A DNA stretch of 64,000 nt from an uncultured Pelagibacteraceae bacterium (GTDB taxonomy: Bacteria; Pseudomonadota; Alphaproteobacteria; Pelagibacterales; Pelagibacteraceae): contig CACOWO010000001.1 in assembly GCA_902630925.1 (NCBI GenBank), forward strand, positions 62,001 to 126,000. Direction: 5' to 3'. The position numbers were made by a program, and so were the translations under genes. Positions 35,246 to 46,252 of this stretch are shown here, piece after piece. Under the pieces are notes generated by a model. It was not told the origin of the DNA, searched no databases, and saw only the letters and a list, made by a program, of their open reading frames with translations. Numbering within the stretch: the stretch's first letter is position 1; the number at the start of each line of letters is the position of its first letter.

Positions 35246-36199
35246 ATGTTAGAATTAAAAGCACTTCTTTTAACGCAAGGTATGCACGGTATGGTAAGCC
35301 AAGTAGAAGGATTGGCTAAAGCTTTGGGCCTAGATTACAAACACCAAAAAATTGAATTAAAATCTTTTTGGAGTCTTATTCCACCACGAATCAGTCCGAT
35401 TTCAGAAAACTTGGTAAAAAATAAATTTGTGTGTGATTGTAAAGTAATTATATCATGTGGAAGAAAAAGTGTAATACCATCAATTGCATTAAAGAAAAGA
35501 CTAGGAAACGAAATTTTCAACATTCATATACAAGATCCAAAAATATCATTCAAACATTTTGATCTTATAGTAAGCCCAGAGCACGATAATTTAAAAGGTG
35601 AAAATATAATTAATACTACTGGTGCAATTCATTATTTAACCAAAAAAGAAATTTTGGATAACGCTCAATATTTAGAATTAGAGAAAGACAAAAGAAGAGA
35701 ATTTGTTGCTTTTATTATTGGAGGACCAAATAAATATTACAAATATTCTGAAAAAGAAATTCATCAACTTTTCAACAAAGTAAAAACTTTGTTCACTCCT
35801 GATAGATATAAGATAATTGTCATTCCCTCTTATCGAACACCTGAAAATATTTTAAAAATAGCCTTTAATACCTTCAATGAAGATCATCACGTTGTAAAAA
35901 CTATTGACAAAAAAGCTTATCTTTCTGCATTAGCCATTTCCAATTATATTGTTGTTACGTGCGACTCTACGTCAATGATTTCAGAGGCAGCGATTACAGG
36001 GAAACCAGTTTACATTGCAATGATGAGGTCCTTAAAACCTGCTTGGAGGTTCAAAAAATTTTATTCACAATTAAGGGATTTAGGTATATCAAGAGAATTA
36101 GGCAATAGCGTTGAAAGTTGGAGTTACAATAAATTAAATGAAGTGACTAGAATAGCTCCAATTGTAAAAGCAAAAATGAAAAAAAATGGAATTATTTAA
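35246..36199 (+). CDS. ELM1 / GtrOC1-family protein (DUF1022)
   Basis: A 317-residue protein starting MLELKALLLTQGMHGMVSQVEGLAKALG. It carries the family features CKVIISCGRKSVIPSIALKK, IHIQDPKISFKHFDLIVSPEHD, IIGGPNKYYKYS and YIVVTCDSTSMISEAAITGKPV. The fold resembles GT-B glycosyltransferases, and plant ELM1 recruits a dynamin to mitochondria; the bacterial role is unknown. It overlaps the downstream oxygenase-like gene by 14 bp, suggesting a shared task, perhaps in envelope sugar or lipid chemistry. Confidence 0.8.
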   Translation: MLELKALLLTQGMHGMVSQVEGLAKALGLDYKHQKIELKSFWSLIPPRISPISENLVKNKFVCDCKVIISCGRKSVIPSIALKKRLGNEIFNIHIQDPKISFKHFDLIVSPEHDNLKGENIINTTGAIHYLTKKEILDNAQYLELEKDKRREFVAFIIGGPNKYYKYSEKEIHQLFNKVKTLFTPDRYKIIVIPSYRTPENILKIAFNTFNEDHHVVKTIDKKAYLSALAISNYIVVTCDSTSMISEAAITGKPVYIAMMRSLKPAWRFKKFYSQLRDLGISRELGNSVESWSYNKLNEVTRIAPIVKAKMKKNGII

Positions 36200-36851
36200 A
36201 TCTTTAGAAAATAAAATAAAATTATTTAACGATCCCTTCAAACATTTTGAAATTAACGAACCTTTAACGCAAAGTGCAATTGATGAAATTAGCAATGCTG
36301 AAATAGCTGATCCAAGAAAACAAAATTTAAACTACGATGGAACAAGAGCTCTTGACGGTGGTGAAGGAGCGTTTAGAGCTGGAATTAAAGATGGTGGAAA
36401 AGCAAAAAAAATTAGGTGTTACGTAACTAAAGAAAACTCTAGTCAGTTTCCAAACTTAACAAAATTTATTGAAGAATTAAGATCTCCTAAAGTTTATAAA
36501 AAAATTGGATTATTAATTGGAAAAGATTTGAATAATTCTTATGTAAGACTAGAGGTGATTTGTGACCGAGAGGGATTTTGGCTTAAACCTCATTGTGATA
36601 TTGAGGAGAAATTAATGTCTTCAATTGTATTTGTTAATTTACATAATGAGTCGGAAAATTTAGGAACAGATTTTTACGATGCAAATTTAAATAAAGTTAA
36701 AACAGTACCTTATAAACATAATTATGGATACTTCTTTACTAGTGGACCAAACACTTGGCATGGAATGGAAAAAAAAGAGATTAAAAAAGAGAGAAGATGT
36801 ATTCAAATAAATTACGTTACCTTCGAAACTGATTGGAAAGTTAAAAGTTAG
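36186..36851 (+). CDS. 2-oxoglutarate/Fe(II) oxygenase-like protein
   Basis: A 221-residue protein. The double-stranded beta-helix core is suggested by [20 protein letters not shown] with an H136-x-D138 pair, a distal H192 in GPNTWHGME, and R203/R204 in [12 protein letters not shown]. This is the facial triad plus 2OG-binding basic residue of Fe(II) dioxygenases. Overall similarity is to small prolyl-hydroxylase-like proteins without a fixed substrate. It overlaps the ELM1-family gene by 14 bp and the convergent carB stop by four bases. The fold assignment is moderate; the substrate is unknown. Confidence 0.65.
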   Translation: MELFKSLENKIKLFNDPFKHFEINEPLTQSAIDEISNAEIADPRKQNLNYDGTRALDGGEGAFRAGIKDGGKAKKIRCYVTKENSSQFPNLTKFIEELRSPKVYKKIGLLIGKDLNNSYVRLEVICDREGFWLKPHCDIEEKLMSSIVFVNLHNESENLGTDFYDANLNKVKTVPYKHNYGYFFTSGPNTWHGMEKKEIKKERRCIQINYVTFETDWKVKS

Positions 36852-39800
36852 AGATCTTGTAAAGAAGTAACGCTGATATCTTTTAATTTAAGAGATTTAA
36901 TACCTTCCAAACAAACCTTGGCTGTTGACATATTAGTGCAATATGGAACTTTGTTAGCTAACGTTGCTCTTCTTAAAGCTACCGCATCGCTTAACTGAGC
37001 TTCACTATTTCCGCCACCTGTATTAATAACTAATGCTATTTTTTTAGTATTTAGAATGTCAACAATATGAGGAGACCCTTGATTTACTTTATTAATTTTT
37101 TTACACCTAATACCATGTTTGTTAATATAATCAGCAGTACCTCCAGTTCCACAAAGTTTAAAATTTAATTTAATTAATTGTTTTGCTAGTTGAACACCTT
37201 CCTCTTTATGACTATTTTTCAAAGAAATAAAAGCTAAGCCTTTTTTAGGAAGAGAGTTTGACGCTGCAATTTGGCTCTTCGCAAAAGCCATCCCAAAATT
37301 TTTATCAAAACCCATTACCTCACCTGTAGACTTCATTTCTGGACCAAGTAAAAGATCGCTATTTGGGAATTTATTGAATGGAAATACTGCCTCTTTAACT
37401 GCAAACATATTTTTTGTTTTACTTTTTAAATTAAATTTAGTTAAATTTTCTCCGGCCATCACTCTTGAAGCAATCTTAGCAAGCGGTAGATTTTTTGCTT
37501 TTGAAACAAATGGAACGGTTCTACTTGCTCTTGGATTAACTTCAATTACATAAATTTTGTCTTTTTTAATTGCATACTGAACATTCATAAAACCTTTGAC
37601 TTTTAGAGCTAAAGCTAATTTTTTTGTTTGATTTTCAATTTCTTTAATCAAAAAAGGTTTTATTGATACCGGAGGCAGACTACATGCTGAATCACCAGAG
37701 TGTATTCCAGCTTCTTCAATATGCTGCATAATACCAGCTACAAAAACATTTTTACCATCTGCTATCGCATCAACATCAACTTCCATTGCATTATCAATAA
37801 ACTTATCAATTAAGATTGGATTTTTTTCGGCGACTTTAAATGCTTCTTTTACAAAGTTTTTGAGTTGGCTTTTTTCATGAACAATCTCCATTGCTCTTCC
37901 ACCTAACACGTAAGACGGTCTTACCATTAAAGGCAAACCAATCTTGTCTGCAATTTTTACTGCTTGAGGAAAAGTTCTAGCTATACCGCTTTCAGCTTGA
38001 TTTAAATTAAGTTTATTTAAAAGATCTCTAAATCTATCTCTATCCTCTGCTAGGTCAATTGAAGCATACTGTGTTCCTAGAATTGGAAGTTTATTTTCAT
38101 TTAGAAATTTTGCGAGTCTAATAGGAGTTTGGCCGCCAAATTGAGTAATGACACCTTTTACATTACCTTTTGACTTCTCTCTATTTATAATATTGAAAAC
38201 ATATTCATCTATTAAAGGTTCAAAATATAATCTGTCGCTAGTATCATAATCTGTTGACACAGTTTCTGGATTACAATTCACCATGATAGTTTCATATTTA
38301 GCTTCCTTAAGAGCAAAACTAGCTTGGCAACAACAATAATCAAACTCTATTCCCTGACCAATTCTATTGGGCCCTCCGCCCAGAATTATAATTTTATCTC
38401 TGTTAGAGGGGTTAGCCTCACATTCTGAATTAAAGGAGAAATTTCTTTGATAAGTAGAATACATATATGGAGTGAATGATTTAAATTCTGCAGCACAAGT
38501 GTCAACTTTTTTATAAACTGGTAAAACTTTTAAAGCAGTTCTTTTTTTTCTAATTAAAGACTCTGAAGTATTCGTAAGTTCAGATAATTTTTTGTCAGAA
38601 AACCCTATCGACTTAATATAATTGAATTCATTGAAATTTTTTGGAATACCTTTTTTCTTTATTTTAATTTCATTCTCTATGATTTCTTTTATTTGATTTA
38701 AAAACCAAGGGTCAATTTTCGAAAGTTTATTTATCTCATTTAAATTTATTTTTTTTCTTATGGCCTCTCCAACAAGTAAAATCTTATTTGGTATATTTTC
38801 CTTAAGTTTTTTTCTAATTTTATTTTTATTCAAGTTAAATATTTGGTCTAATCCTGAGAAACCTGTTTCTAAAGAGACCAAGGCTTTTTGAAGAGACTCT
38901 TTAAAATTTCTTCCGATTGCCATTGCTTCTCCAACCGATTTCATTGATGTTCCTAAAATTGCAGCGGAAGAGGAGAATTTTTCAAAAGTAAATCTTGGAA
39001 TTTTCGTTACTACATAGTCGATCGTAGGCTCAAAAGATGCGGGTGTTACCTTTGTAATTTCATTTTTTAATTCGTCTAGAGTGTATCCTACAGCTAACTT
39101 TGCTGCTACTTTTGCTATCGGAAACCCTGTGGCTTTAGAAGCTAGCGCTGATGATCTTGAAACCCTAGGGTTCATCTCAATAATCACCATCCTTCCATTT
39201 TTTGGATTTATGGCAAATTGAACATTTGATCCCCCAGTTTCTACACCGATCTTTCTTAAGCAAGCTATAGAGGCGTTCCTCATAACTTGATACTCTTTAT
39301 CTGTTAAAGTAAGTGCCGGTGCGATAGTAACTGAGTCCCCAGTATGAATACCCATTGGATCTAAATTTTCTATTGAGCAAATGATTATGCAATTGTCATT
39401 TTTATCTCTGACAACTTCCATTTCAAATTCTTTCCAGCCTTCTAAACACTCTTCAACTAATACTTGATCAACAGGAGACTCGTGAAGTCCGTTCTTTATT
39501 ATTTTATAAAAATCTTTTTTATTTTTTGCTATACCGCCTCCTAAACCACCTAGAGTAAAAGCCGGTCTTATAATTGCTGGTAATCCAATTTGTTTTAATA
39601 CCTTTGAAGATTGATTAAAATTATTTACTATTTTTGATTTAGGAAGATCTAGACCAATCTCAATCATATTTTTTCTGAACTTTTTTCTGTCTTCTGCATT
39701 GGATATAGCTTTAGAGTTAGCGCCTATGAGTTCAATTTTATATTTTTTTAGAATTCCTTTTTTTTCTGCTTCCATTGCTAAATTTAATGCAGTTTGACCA

Positions 39801-40072
39801 CCCATAGTTGGCAAAATCGCATCAGGCTTTTCTTTGATAAGAATTTTTTCAAGAACTTCTATTGTTATAGGCTCAATATAAGTTTTATCGGCGATATTTG
39901 GATCTGTCATAATCGTTGCAGGGTTCGAATTTACGAGAATTACTTTGAACCCTTCATCTTTCAAAGCTTTACAAGCTTGAGTACCTGAGTAATCAAACTC
40001 ACAAGCTTGCCCAATAATAATTGGACCCGCACCTACAACTAAAATTTTTTTAATATCTTTTCTTTTTGGCAT
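36848..40072 (-). CDS. carB: Carbamoyl-phosphate synthase large subunit
   Basis: A 1074-residue enzyme. Two ATP-grasp halves are visible: the first has [19 protein letters not shown] and [13 protein letters not shown], the second has [17 protein letters not shown] and [35 protein letters not shown] and [16 protein letters not shown] mark the metal-binding loops of each half, and the C-terminal MGS-like regulatory domain has [12 protein letters not shown]. It makes carbamoyl phosphate for arginine and pyrimidine synthesis. It starts 23 bp inside the end of carA. Confidence 0.98.
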   Translation of the reverse strand: MPKRKDIKKILVVGAGPIIIGQACEFDYSGTQACKALKDEGFKVILVNSNPATIMTDPNIADKTYIEPITIEVLEKILIKEKPDAILPTMGGQTALNLAMEAEKKGILKKYKIELIGANSKAISNAEDRKKFRKNMIEIGLDLPKSKIVNNFNQSSKVLKQIGLPAIIRPAFTLGGLGGGIAKNKKDFYKIIKNGLHESPVDQVLVEECLEGWKEFEMEVVRDKNDNCIIICSIENLDPMGIHTGDSVTIAPALTLTDKEYQVMRNASIACLRKIGVETGGSNVQFAINPKNGRMVIIEMNPRVSRSSALASKATGFPIAKVAAKLAVGYTLDELKNEITKVTPASFEPTIDYVVTKIPRFTFEKFSSSAAILGTSMKSVGEAMAIGRNFKESLQKALVSLETGFSGLDQIFNLNKNKIRKKLKENIPNKILLVGEAIRKKINLNEINKLSKIDPWFLNQIKEIIENEIKIKKKGIPKNFNEFNYIKSIGFSDKKLSELTNTSESLIRKKRTALKVLPVYKKVDTCAAEFKSFTPYMYSTYQRNFSFNSECEANPSNRDKIIILGGGPNRIGQGIEFDYCCCQASFALKEAKYETIMVNCNPETVSTDYDTSDRLYFEPLIDEYVFNIINREKSKGNVKGVITQFGGQTPIRLAKFLNENKLPILGTQYASIDLAEDRDRFRDLLNKLNLNQAESGIARTFPQAVKIADKIGLPLMVRPSYVLGGRAMEIVHEKSQLKNFVKEAFKVAEKNPILIDKFIDNAMEVDVDAIADGKNVFVAGIMQHIEEAGIHSGDSACSLPPVSIKPFLIKEIENQTKKLALALKVKGFMNVQYAIKKDKIYVIEVNPRASRTVPFVSKAKNLPLAKIASRVMAGENLTKFNLKSKTKNMFAVKEAVFPFNKFPNSDLLLGPEMKSTGEVMGFDKNFGMAFAKSQIAASNSLPKKGLAFISLKNSHKEEGVQLAKQLIKLNFKLCGTGGTADYINKHGIRCKKINKVNQGSPHIVDILNTKKIALVINTGGGNSEAQLSDAVALRRATLANKVPYCTNMSTAKVCLEGIKSLKLKDISVTSLQDL

Positions 40073-41258
40073 TTTTTTTCATACTCTTTACAAATTTATC
40101 AAATAAATAAACACTATCTTGAGGACCAGGATTAGACTCTGGATGGTATTGGACTGAGAAGACAGGTTTATTTTTTAATTCAATACCCTCAATACTATTG
40201 TCAAATAAAGACTGGTGAGTAATTCTTATGTTTTTAGGTAAACCTTTTTTTATTACTTCAAATCCATGATTCTGACTTGTAATTTCAACATTTCCCTCAA
40301 TTAAATTTTTAACAGGATGATTAGCTCCTCTATGGCCTAATTTCATTTTTTCTGTTTTAGCACCAAGCGCTAGCGCTAGCATTTGGTGCCCTAAACAGAT
40401 TCCAAATAAAGGTAATCTTTTTTTAATTAAGTCCTGAATTATTGGTATGGCATATTTTCCAGTAGCGGCTGGATCCCCAGGCCCGTTTGATAAAAATATC
40501 CCATTAGGTTTAAGTTCAAGGATGTCTTTTGCGGCCGTCTTACATGACACGATTGTAACTTTACAATTAAAATCTGAAAAATACCTTAAAATATTTTTTT
40601 TAATTCCATAATCTATTGCTACTACGTGTAATAACTTTTTTTTATTTTTTAAATATCCACTTTCTTTTTTCCAAGTTTTATAATCTTGCCACAAATAATT
40701 CTTCTTAGTAGTAACCTGTTTTGCTAAATCTAAGTTTTTAAGACCACCCCATTTATTAGTAATTCTAATTAGTTTTTTTATATTAAATATTTTTTTGTTG
40801 TAAAAAGATATGGTTCCCTTAGGTGCACCTTTATCTCTAATAAAGTTAGTTAAATTTCTAGTATCAATACCAGTTATTCCTACTATTTTATTTTTTTGTA
40901 ACCATTGATCCAAATGTTTTAAAGATCTGTAATTTGACGGGTTGGTTATTTCAGTGTTTATTATTACTCCTTTAGCCCATATTTTGTCAGACTCGTGATC
41001 CTCTTTATTTGTTCCTACGTTACCTACATGAGGAAAAGTAAAGTTAATAATTTGATCTGCATATGAAGGATCCGAAATTATTTCTTGGTAACCAGTAATT
41101 GAGGTATTAAAGCATACTTCACCAGTTGCAGTGCCTTTGTATCCCAAACCTACACCCTTAAAAAATTTTCCGTTTTGGAGGACTAAAATAGCATTGGAGT
41201 CGATCTTTTTAAGATTTTTTTTTGAGTTTATATTTTGAGCAATCTTCTTCAAATACAA
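40050..41258 (-). CDS. carA: Carbamoyl-phosphate synthase small subunit, TTG start
   Basis: A 402-residue glutaminase subunit. The N-terminal domain begins [20 protein letters not shown], and [21 protein letters not shown] is standard. The class I amidotransferase part has [11 protein letters not shown], the catalytic cysteine in [15 protein letters not shown], and the histidine in [12 protein letters not shown]. Reading back to the in-frame stop, there is no ATG or GTG before the conserved domain; the first usable codon is TTG at 41256-41258, with a second TTG two codons on. It delivers ammonia to CarB, with which it overlaps by 23 bp. Confidence 0.94.
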   Translation of the reverse strand: MYLKKIAQNINSKKNLKKIDSNAILVLQNGKFFKGVGLGYKGTATGEVCFNTSITGYQEIISDPSYADQIINFTFPHVGNVGTNKEDHESDKIWAKGVIINTEITNPSNYRSLKHLDQWLQKNKIVGITGIDTRNLTNFIRDKGAPKGTISFYNKKIFNIKKLIRITNKWGGLKNLDLAKQVTTKKNYLWQDYKTWKKESGYLKNKKKLLHVVAIDYGIKKNILRYFSDFNCKVTIVSCKTAAKDILELKPNGIFLSNGPGDPAATGKYAIPIIQDLIKKRLPLFGICLGHQMLALALGAKTEKMKLGHRGANHPVKNLIEGNVEITSQNHGFEVIKKGLPKNIRITHQSLFDNSIEGIELKNKPVFSVQYHPESNPGPQDSVYLFDKFVKSMKKNAKKKRY

Positions 41259-41381
41259 CTCATGAGTTAAAGTAAAAAACTTATAAACATGATTTTGCGC
41301 AACATATGAAATAGTAAGAAAATCGTCAAGAAAGTTCTTTTTATTTTAGATAAGAATTGTGATTAAAATAATTTTTAAATC

Positions 41382-41837
41382 ATGTCTTTAAAAAAGCAGA
41401 TCGAGGAAAAACTTAATGAGGCACTCAAGACAAAGGATAAAAATACTTATCCGACCCTTAGGCTAGTGGTTTCAGCCATAAAAGATGCAGAGATTGCCTC
41501 ACGGACAAAAGGTCAAAAAGCAATGTCCGACAGTGATATAACGGCTATTTTGAAAAAAATGATTAAACAGAGAAATGAGTCCTGTGAGGTTTACAAAAAA
41601 GCAGCACGTAATGAGCTTCTAGAAAATGAGGAAAAGGAAATTAGAGTAATAAGTGCTTTTTTACCTAAACAACTGAGCGATGAAGAAACAAAAAAATTAT
41701 GTCAGGATGCTATTAAATCTTCAGGAGCATCCTCTATGAAAGACATGGGAAAAGTCATGGGAGTACTAAAATCAAAACATGCAGACAATCTTGACTTTTC
41801 TAAAGTAAGCTCAATTATCAAAGAGCTCTTAAATTAA
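41382..41837 (+). CDS. GatB/YqeY-domain protein
   Basis: A 151-residue helical protein. It shows the YqeY pattern: LKKQIEEKLNEALKTKD, TLRLVVSAIKDAEI, ILKKMIKQRNESCEVYKKAAR, EEKEIRVISAFLPKQLSDEE and MGKVMGVLKSKHA. The domain resembles the tail of the GatB amidotransferase, and may bind tRNA or another nucleic acid, but its role is not established. The stop codon abuts the dnaG start, and the yqeY-dnaG-rpoD order is widely conserved, so this is the head of the macromolecular synthesis operon. A 123-bp gap separates it from divergent carA. Confidence 0.9.
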   Translation: MSLKKQIEEKLNEALKTKDKNTYPTLRLVVSAIKDAEIASRTKGQKAMSDSDITAILKKMIKQRNESCEVYKKAARNELLENEEKEIRVISAFLPKQLSDEETKKLCQDAIKSSGASSMKDMGKVMGVLKSKHADNLDFSKVSSIIKELLN

Positions 41838-43625
41838 ATGAAGTATCCAAGAGAATACCTAGATGAAATAAAATTAAGATTAAAAGTGTCCCAAGTGGTT
41901 GGAAAAACAGTTCAATTAAAAAAAAGGGGAAAAGAGTTTATTGGACTTTCACCTTTTAAGAACGAAAAAAGTCCCTCATTTACTGTTAACGACGAAAAAG
42001 AGTTTTATCATTGCTTTAGCAGTGGAGAGCACGGAAATATTTTTGATTTTTTAATGAAAACGAAATCTATTGGTTTCGGCGAAGCTGTTAGAGCATTAGC
42101 ATCCGAGGCAGGAATGCAACCTTATAGATTTTCTAATTTTGATCAAAAGAAAGATCAAAGATTTCAAACTTATAAGAATATTTTTAAAGATTATTCAAAT
42201 TATTTTCATCAACAGTTATTTAATTCAAACAATAAAGAGGCAAAGGAATATCTTTTTCAAAGAGGTTTGGAAAAAAATATAATCGAGGAGTTTAAATTAG
42301 GTTACGTGCCTTGGCAAAATAATTTTTATGAAGAATTATTAAATAAATATTCAGAGGACGAAATAAACCTAACAGGTTTATATTATAAAAATGACAAAAC
42401 TGGTAAATTTATAGATAGATTTAATTCAAGGATAATATTTCCGGTTAACAATATTACTGGTGATACGATTGCTTACGGGGGAAGGATTATTCGTGAAAGC
42501 AAGCTAGCAAAATATATAAACTCTCCAGAAACAGAATTTTATAAAAAAGGTAATATGATTTTTAACTTAGATAAAGCAAAAGACTCCAGATCAAAGACTA
42601 ATGAAGTGTTAATTGTTGAAGGATATATGGATGTAGTTACTGTTTACTCAACAGGAATTAAAAATGTGATTGCAAATTCTGGGACTGCTTTAACGGAAAG
42701 ACAAATAAGTTTAATATGGAAATTTTTTTCAGATCCTATTATTTGTTTAGATGGTGATGAAAGTGGGCAAAAAGCTGCTCTAAGAATCGCAGAAAAATTA
42801 TTTTCATTGATAAATGAAACAAATAAAATTTTTTTTTCTATTATGCCTGACGGAACAGATCCGGATGATTATATTAAAAAGAATGGTAAAATTGGATTAA
42901 TAAACTTATTAAAACGAAAAGAAATAATACAATCTTTTATATGGAATTATCATCTTAGTAAAATAGATCAATCAAATCCTTATGAAATTTCAAAATTTGA
43001 AAAAGAAATTAAGAATTTAACATATTCTATTAAAGACGAAACACTTAAAAAATATGTCTTAGAGGATTTTCTAGAAAAAATAAAAAAACTTACTCCAATT
43101 CAATCAACGAAAAAAAATTATAAATATACACCTTATAAAAAAGAAAAAGATTATAGAGTTTTGAAAGAAACAAAAATCCTACATCAAAAAAAAGAGAACT
43201 TGTCTAAAATTCAAATTATTGAATTTTCTATTCTTTTTATAATTTTAAATTATATTGAGTTAGCTTCAAAAAAGATAGAGGAATTGTCAAAAATAGAATT
43301 TCTTGCTGAAAATAATGAAGGATTGAAAAAAGAAATCATAAATTCTTTGGCAGATGGAAATAGCATAGAAACTATTAGTTCAAAAATTCTTAATGTATAC
43401 GAAAAAATTATTGATGAAATTAATGAAAATTCTAATATTCAAATAATTACAAAAAATAAAACTGATCAGGATATTCTTGAATTACTAGATGAATTAATTT
43501 TGGATCACAGAGAACAAAGCAATTTAAGAAAAATAGAATCTTTAGAGCAAAAGTTAATAAACAATTTAGATGAAAACTCTTATTCAGAATTAATTAAGCT
43601 TAAAAGTCAATTAAATAGGGAATAA
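41838..43625 (+). CDS. dnaG: DNA primase with degenerate N-terminal zinc-binding site
   Basis: A 595-residue primase that lays RNA primers at the fork. The CHC2 zinc domain is recognisable as GLSPFKNEKSPSF followed by FYHCFSSGEHG, but ligand positions C, H, C, C read S38, K41, C59 and S62, so three of four zinc ligands are gone. The catalytic core is intact: EDEINLTGLY, the TOPRIM glutamate in LIVEGYMDVV, and LDGDESGQKAALR. The C-terminal DnaB-interacting region is present but diverged. It sits between yqeY and rpoD as usual. The gene is full length, so loss of zinc is a real change rather than truncation. Confidence 0.96.
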   Translation: MKYPREYLDEIKLRLKVSQVVGKTVQLKKRGKEFIGLSPFKNEKSPSFTVNDEKEFYHCFSSGEHGNIFDFLMKTKSIGFGEAVRALASEAGMQPYRFSNFDQKKDQRFQTYKNIFKDYSNYFHQQLFNSNNKEAKEYLFQRGLEKNIIEEFKLGYVPWQNNFYEELLNKYSEDEINLTGLYYKNDKTGKFIDRFNSRIIFPVNNITGDTIAYGGRIIRESKLAKYINSPETEFYKKGNMIFNLDKAKDSRSKTNEVLIVEGYMDVVTVYSTGIKNVIANSGTALTERQISLIWKFFSDPIICLDGDESGQKAALRIAEKLFSLINETNKIFFSIMPDGTDPDDYIKKNGKIGLINLLKRKEIIQSFIWNYHLSKIDQSNPYEISKFEKEIKNLTYSIKDETLKKYVLEDFLEKIKKLTPIQSTKKNYKYTPYKKEKDYRVLKETKILHQKKENLSKIQIIEFSILFIILNYIELASKKIEELSKIEFLAENNEGLKKEIINSLADGNSIETISSKILNVYEKIIDEINENSNIQIITKNKTDQDILELLDELILDHREQSNLRKIESLEQKLINNLDENSYSELIKLKSQLNRE

Positions 43626-43678
43626 ATAAAGTATAGATTTTTTAAACTTAGTCATTATATATAGTTCACAATTCAATT

Positions 43679-45541
43679 ATGGCTGAAAAACTAATAACCA
43701 AATCATTTGAAAGGCTTCTAGATAAAGGGAAACATAGAGGCTTTATAACTTATGAAGAACTTGGCAAATCATTAGGAAAAAGAAATAGCACCAATGAAAG
43801 TGTTGAACGCGCATTTATAATTTTAGTAGATGAAAAAATAACACTAGTAGAGAAAAAATCTCAGTTTCAGTCACATAAAAAGAAAGAAAACACATCTCAG
43901 ACAGAGGAAAAAACTTCTGATAAAAGTGACGACCCAATTAGAATGTATCTTAGAGAGATGGGTGGAGTCGAACTCTTATCAAGAGAGGGCGAGATTGCAA
44001 TTGCCAAGAGAATTGAAGCAGGAAAAGATGTGATGATTAATGCTCTTACTCAAAGTCCTATTGTAGGAAAAAAAATATTTGAATGGAAAGATCAAATAGA
44101 AAATCAACAAATGTTGGTTAGAGATATCATTGATATCGACTCTACTTACGAAGATTTTGAAGCTTTAGAAAATGATGAAAATTTAAAAGCAGATAAAAAA
44201 ATAAAGCAAAAGAAAGATAAAGATAAAAATGAAGAAACTGATAAAGAAGATAGTCCAAATAGTGATGATGATGAATTTAACGTTTCTCTTGCAAAAATGG
44301 AAGAGGAGATAAAACCAAAAATTATTAATATACTTGACTCCCTAAATAAAAATTATTCAAAGCTTCAAAAATACCAAATTGAAAAATTAGAATGTTTATT
44401 GGCTTCAAAAGAACTTTCAATATCTAAAAACAAAAACTTCAAAAAAATTCAAGAAATTTTAGTTGATAATTTTAAAAATTTACAATTAGCCCCTCATGTA
44501 GTTGAAGATTTAGTTCAATCACATTATAGAGAAAATAAAAAAATAGTATCTCTTGAAGGCGTTCTTTTAAGACTCGCCATGGACAACAAGATATCTCGAG
44601 AGGAATTTTTAAAATATTATGTTGGAAATGAAATTAATCCTAAGTTTGAGTCTTTCTTAAAAGAAAACCCGACTTGGAAAGCTTTTTTTAGGAAATACAA
44701 AAAAGATTTTTCTGAAATTAAAGATAGGTTGGTAGAATTTAGTAAAAAAATTGGATTGTCAGTCGGTGAATTTAAAAAATTAGTAAGCAGAATACAAAAA
44801 GGTGAGAGAGAATCGAGAATAGCTAAAAAAGAAATGGTTGAGGCTAATTTAAGATTAGTAATATCAATAGCAAAAAAATATACTAATCGCGGTCTTCAAT
44901 TTTTAGATTTAATTCAAGAGGGAAATATAGGACTAATGAAAGCGGTAGATAAATTTGAATATAGAAGAGGATATAAATTTTCAACTTACGCAACCTGGTG
45001 GATCAGACAAGCAATAACAAGATCAATCGCAGATCAAGCTCGTACAATTAGAATTCCAGTTCATATGATAGAGACGATAAATAAAATTGTAAGAACTCAA
45101 AGACAGATTATGAGTGAATTTGGCAGAGAACCAACACCAGAGGAATTAGCTAAAAAATTAGCTATGCCTTTAGAAAAAGTGAGAAAAGTTTTAAAAATAG
45201 CTAAAGAACCAGTTTCGCTTGAGACACCAGTTGGTGATGAGGAAGACAGTAGTCTTGGTGATTTTATTGAAGATAAGAATGCATTACAACCTTTAGATAC
45301 TGCTATCCAATCCAATCTTAGTGAGTCCACTACAAAAATACTGGCCTCATTAACTCCTCGAGAAGAAAGAGTATTAAGAATGCGTTTTGGAATAGGCATG
45401 AACACAGATCATACTTTAGAGGAAGTTGGGTTGCAATTTTCAGTTACGAGAGAGAGAATTAGACAAATTGAGGCAAAAGCTTTAAGAAAGCTAAAACACC
45501 CAAGTAGATCTAAACAGTTAAAAAGTTTCTTAGAAAAATAA
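43679..45541 (+). CDS. rpoD: RNA polymerase primary sigma factor (sigma-70)
   Basis: A 620-residue housekeeping sigma. Region 1.2 is [21 protein letters not shown]. Region 2 includes [21 protein letters not shown] and [20 protein letters not shown], which melts and reads the -10. Region 3 includes [16 protein letters not shown], and region 4 has [16 protein letters not shown] and [17 protein letters not shown] for the -35. A low-complexity acidic/lysine stretch near residue 180 sits in the non-conserved region. It follows dnaG by 53 bp; no clear promoter is seen in the gap, so read-through from yqeY is likely. Confidence 0.98.
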   Translation: MAEKLITKSFERLLDKGKHRGFITYEELGKSLGKRNSTNESVERAFIILVDEKITLVEKKSQFQSHKKKENTSQTEEKTSDKSDDPIRMYLREMGGVELLSREGEIAIAKRIEAGKDVMINALTQSPIVGKKIFEWKDQIENQQMLVRDIIDIDSTYEDFEALENDENLKADKKIKQKKDKDKNEETDKEDSPNSDDDEFNVSLAKMEEEIKPKIINILDSLNKNYSKLQKYQIEKLECLLASKELSISKNKNFKKIQEILVDNFKNLQLAPHVVEDLVQSHYRENKKIVSLEGVLLRLAMDNKISREEFLKYYVGNEINPKFESFLKENPTWKAFFRKYKKDFSEIKDRLVEFSKKIGLSVGEFKKLVSRIQKGERESRIAKKEMVEANLRLVISIAKKYTNRGLQFLDLIQEGNIGLMKAVDKFEYRRGYKFSTYATWWIRQAITRSIADQARTIRIPVHMIETINKIVRTQRQIMSEFGREPTPEELAKKLAMPLEKVRKVLKIAKEPVSLETPVGDEEDSSLGDFIEDKNALQPLDTAIQSNLSESTTKILASLTPREERVLRMRFGIGMNTDHTLEEVGLQFSVTRERIRQIEAKALRKLKHPSRSKQLKSFLEK

Positions 45542-45568
45542 TTAATTGTGATATAACAAAAGAGTATT

Positions 45569-45645
45569 GGGCCTGTAGCTCAGTTGGTTAGAGCAGTACA
45601 CTCATAATGTATTGGTCCCAGGTTCGAGTCCTGGCGGGCCCACCA
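45569..45645 (+). tRNA. tRNA with CAT anticodon, most likely tRNA-Ile2 (lysidine type)
   Basis: A 77-base cloverleaf with acceptor GGGCCTG / CGGGCCC, D-stem GCTC/GAGC, anticodon stem GTACA/TGTAT around loop CTCATAA, a T-arm with GGTTCGAGTCC, discriminator A and encoded CCA. The CAT anticodon could mean elongator Met or Ile2. The acceptor has C4-G69 and C5-G68, pairs known to guide TilS lysidine synthetase on Ile2, and the anticodon loop with the following TTGGTC resembles E. coli Ile2. I therefore favour Ile2, reading AUA codons, which should be frequent in this AT-rich genome. Confidence 0.85.
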
Positions 45646-45647
45646 AT

Positions 45648-46244
45648 TTATTTTTTTACAAATTCATCTAATTTAGCAATAAGAACTTTAATATCGTTAT
45701 TATTAGAACTTAATATTGATGCAAATTCCTCTTTTTGAGTTCTAGCTAAACTTAAACCTTCAACTATTAAATCTCTAATCAAAGGTTTTTCTGGATTTTT
45801 TGTGTAAATTCTCCAATCAATTTTAATTTCAGGTCCACCGTCAAAAGGTGATATTTTTGAACTCACGATAGTATAGTTAGCACTTTTTTTGTCGTCACCA
45901 ATTACCTCAAACTTACTTGACGAGTAGTCAGTTAATCTTTGTGTTAGAGTTTTCAAAAAGTATTTTTCAAATGATTTTTGATAATTTGATATGTCATCTT
46001 TATTAGATGATTTTCTTAATTCGCCAAGAGTGTACAAACCGAGCGCATTAATATCAACATTGTCACTAGCAATTTCCTCAATAAAGTTCGCTTTTTGATC
46101 TTTATTTAAATTTTTATCTGACAATTTCTCTATTGCTTCGTTAACTAATTCACTAACAAAGTCTTTTGGATTTGAACTGTAGGCCAAAAGTGCGCTATGA
46201 AAAAAGAAAAATAACGAAAATAAATAAATTCCAATACTTTTCAT
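45648..46244 (-). CDS. mlaC: MlaC-family periplasmic phospholipid-binding protein
   Basis: A 198-residue exported protein with a signal peptide ending near LLAYSS. The body shows the Ttg2D/MlaC pattern: PKDFVSELVNEAIEKL, ALGLYTLGEL (the usual A-x-G-x-Y-W segment is altered), YQKSFEKYFLKTLTQRL, DWRIYTKNPEKPLIRDLIVEGLSLARTQKEEFASIL. MlaC carries phospholipids across the periplasm between MlaA and the MlaFEDB transporter. Only MlaA is adjacent; MlaD, E and F lie elsewhere. It starts 8 bp after mlaA ends and lies 2 bp past the tRNA, convergently. Confidence 0.88.
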   Translation of the reverse strand: MKSIGIYLFSLFFFFHSALLAYSSNPKDFVSELVNEAIEKLSDKNLNKDQKANFIEEIASDNVDINALGLYTLGELRKSSNKDDISNYQKSFEKYFLKTLTQRLTDYSSSKFEVIGDDKKSANYTIVSSKISPFDGGPEIKIDWRIYTKNPEKPLIRDLIVEGLSLARTQKEEFASILSSNNNDIKVLIAKLDEFVKK

Positions 46245-46252
46245 TTAATATT

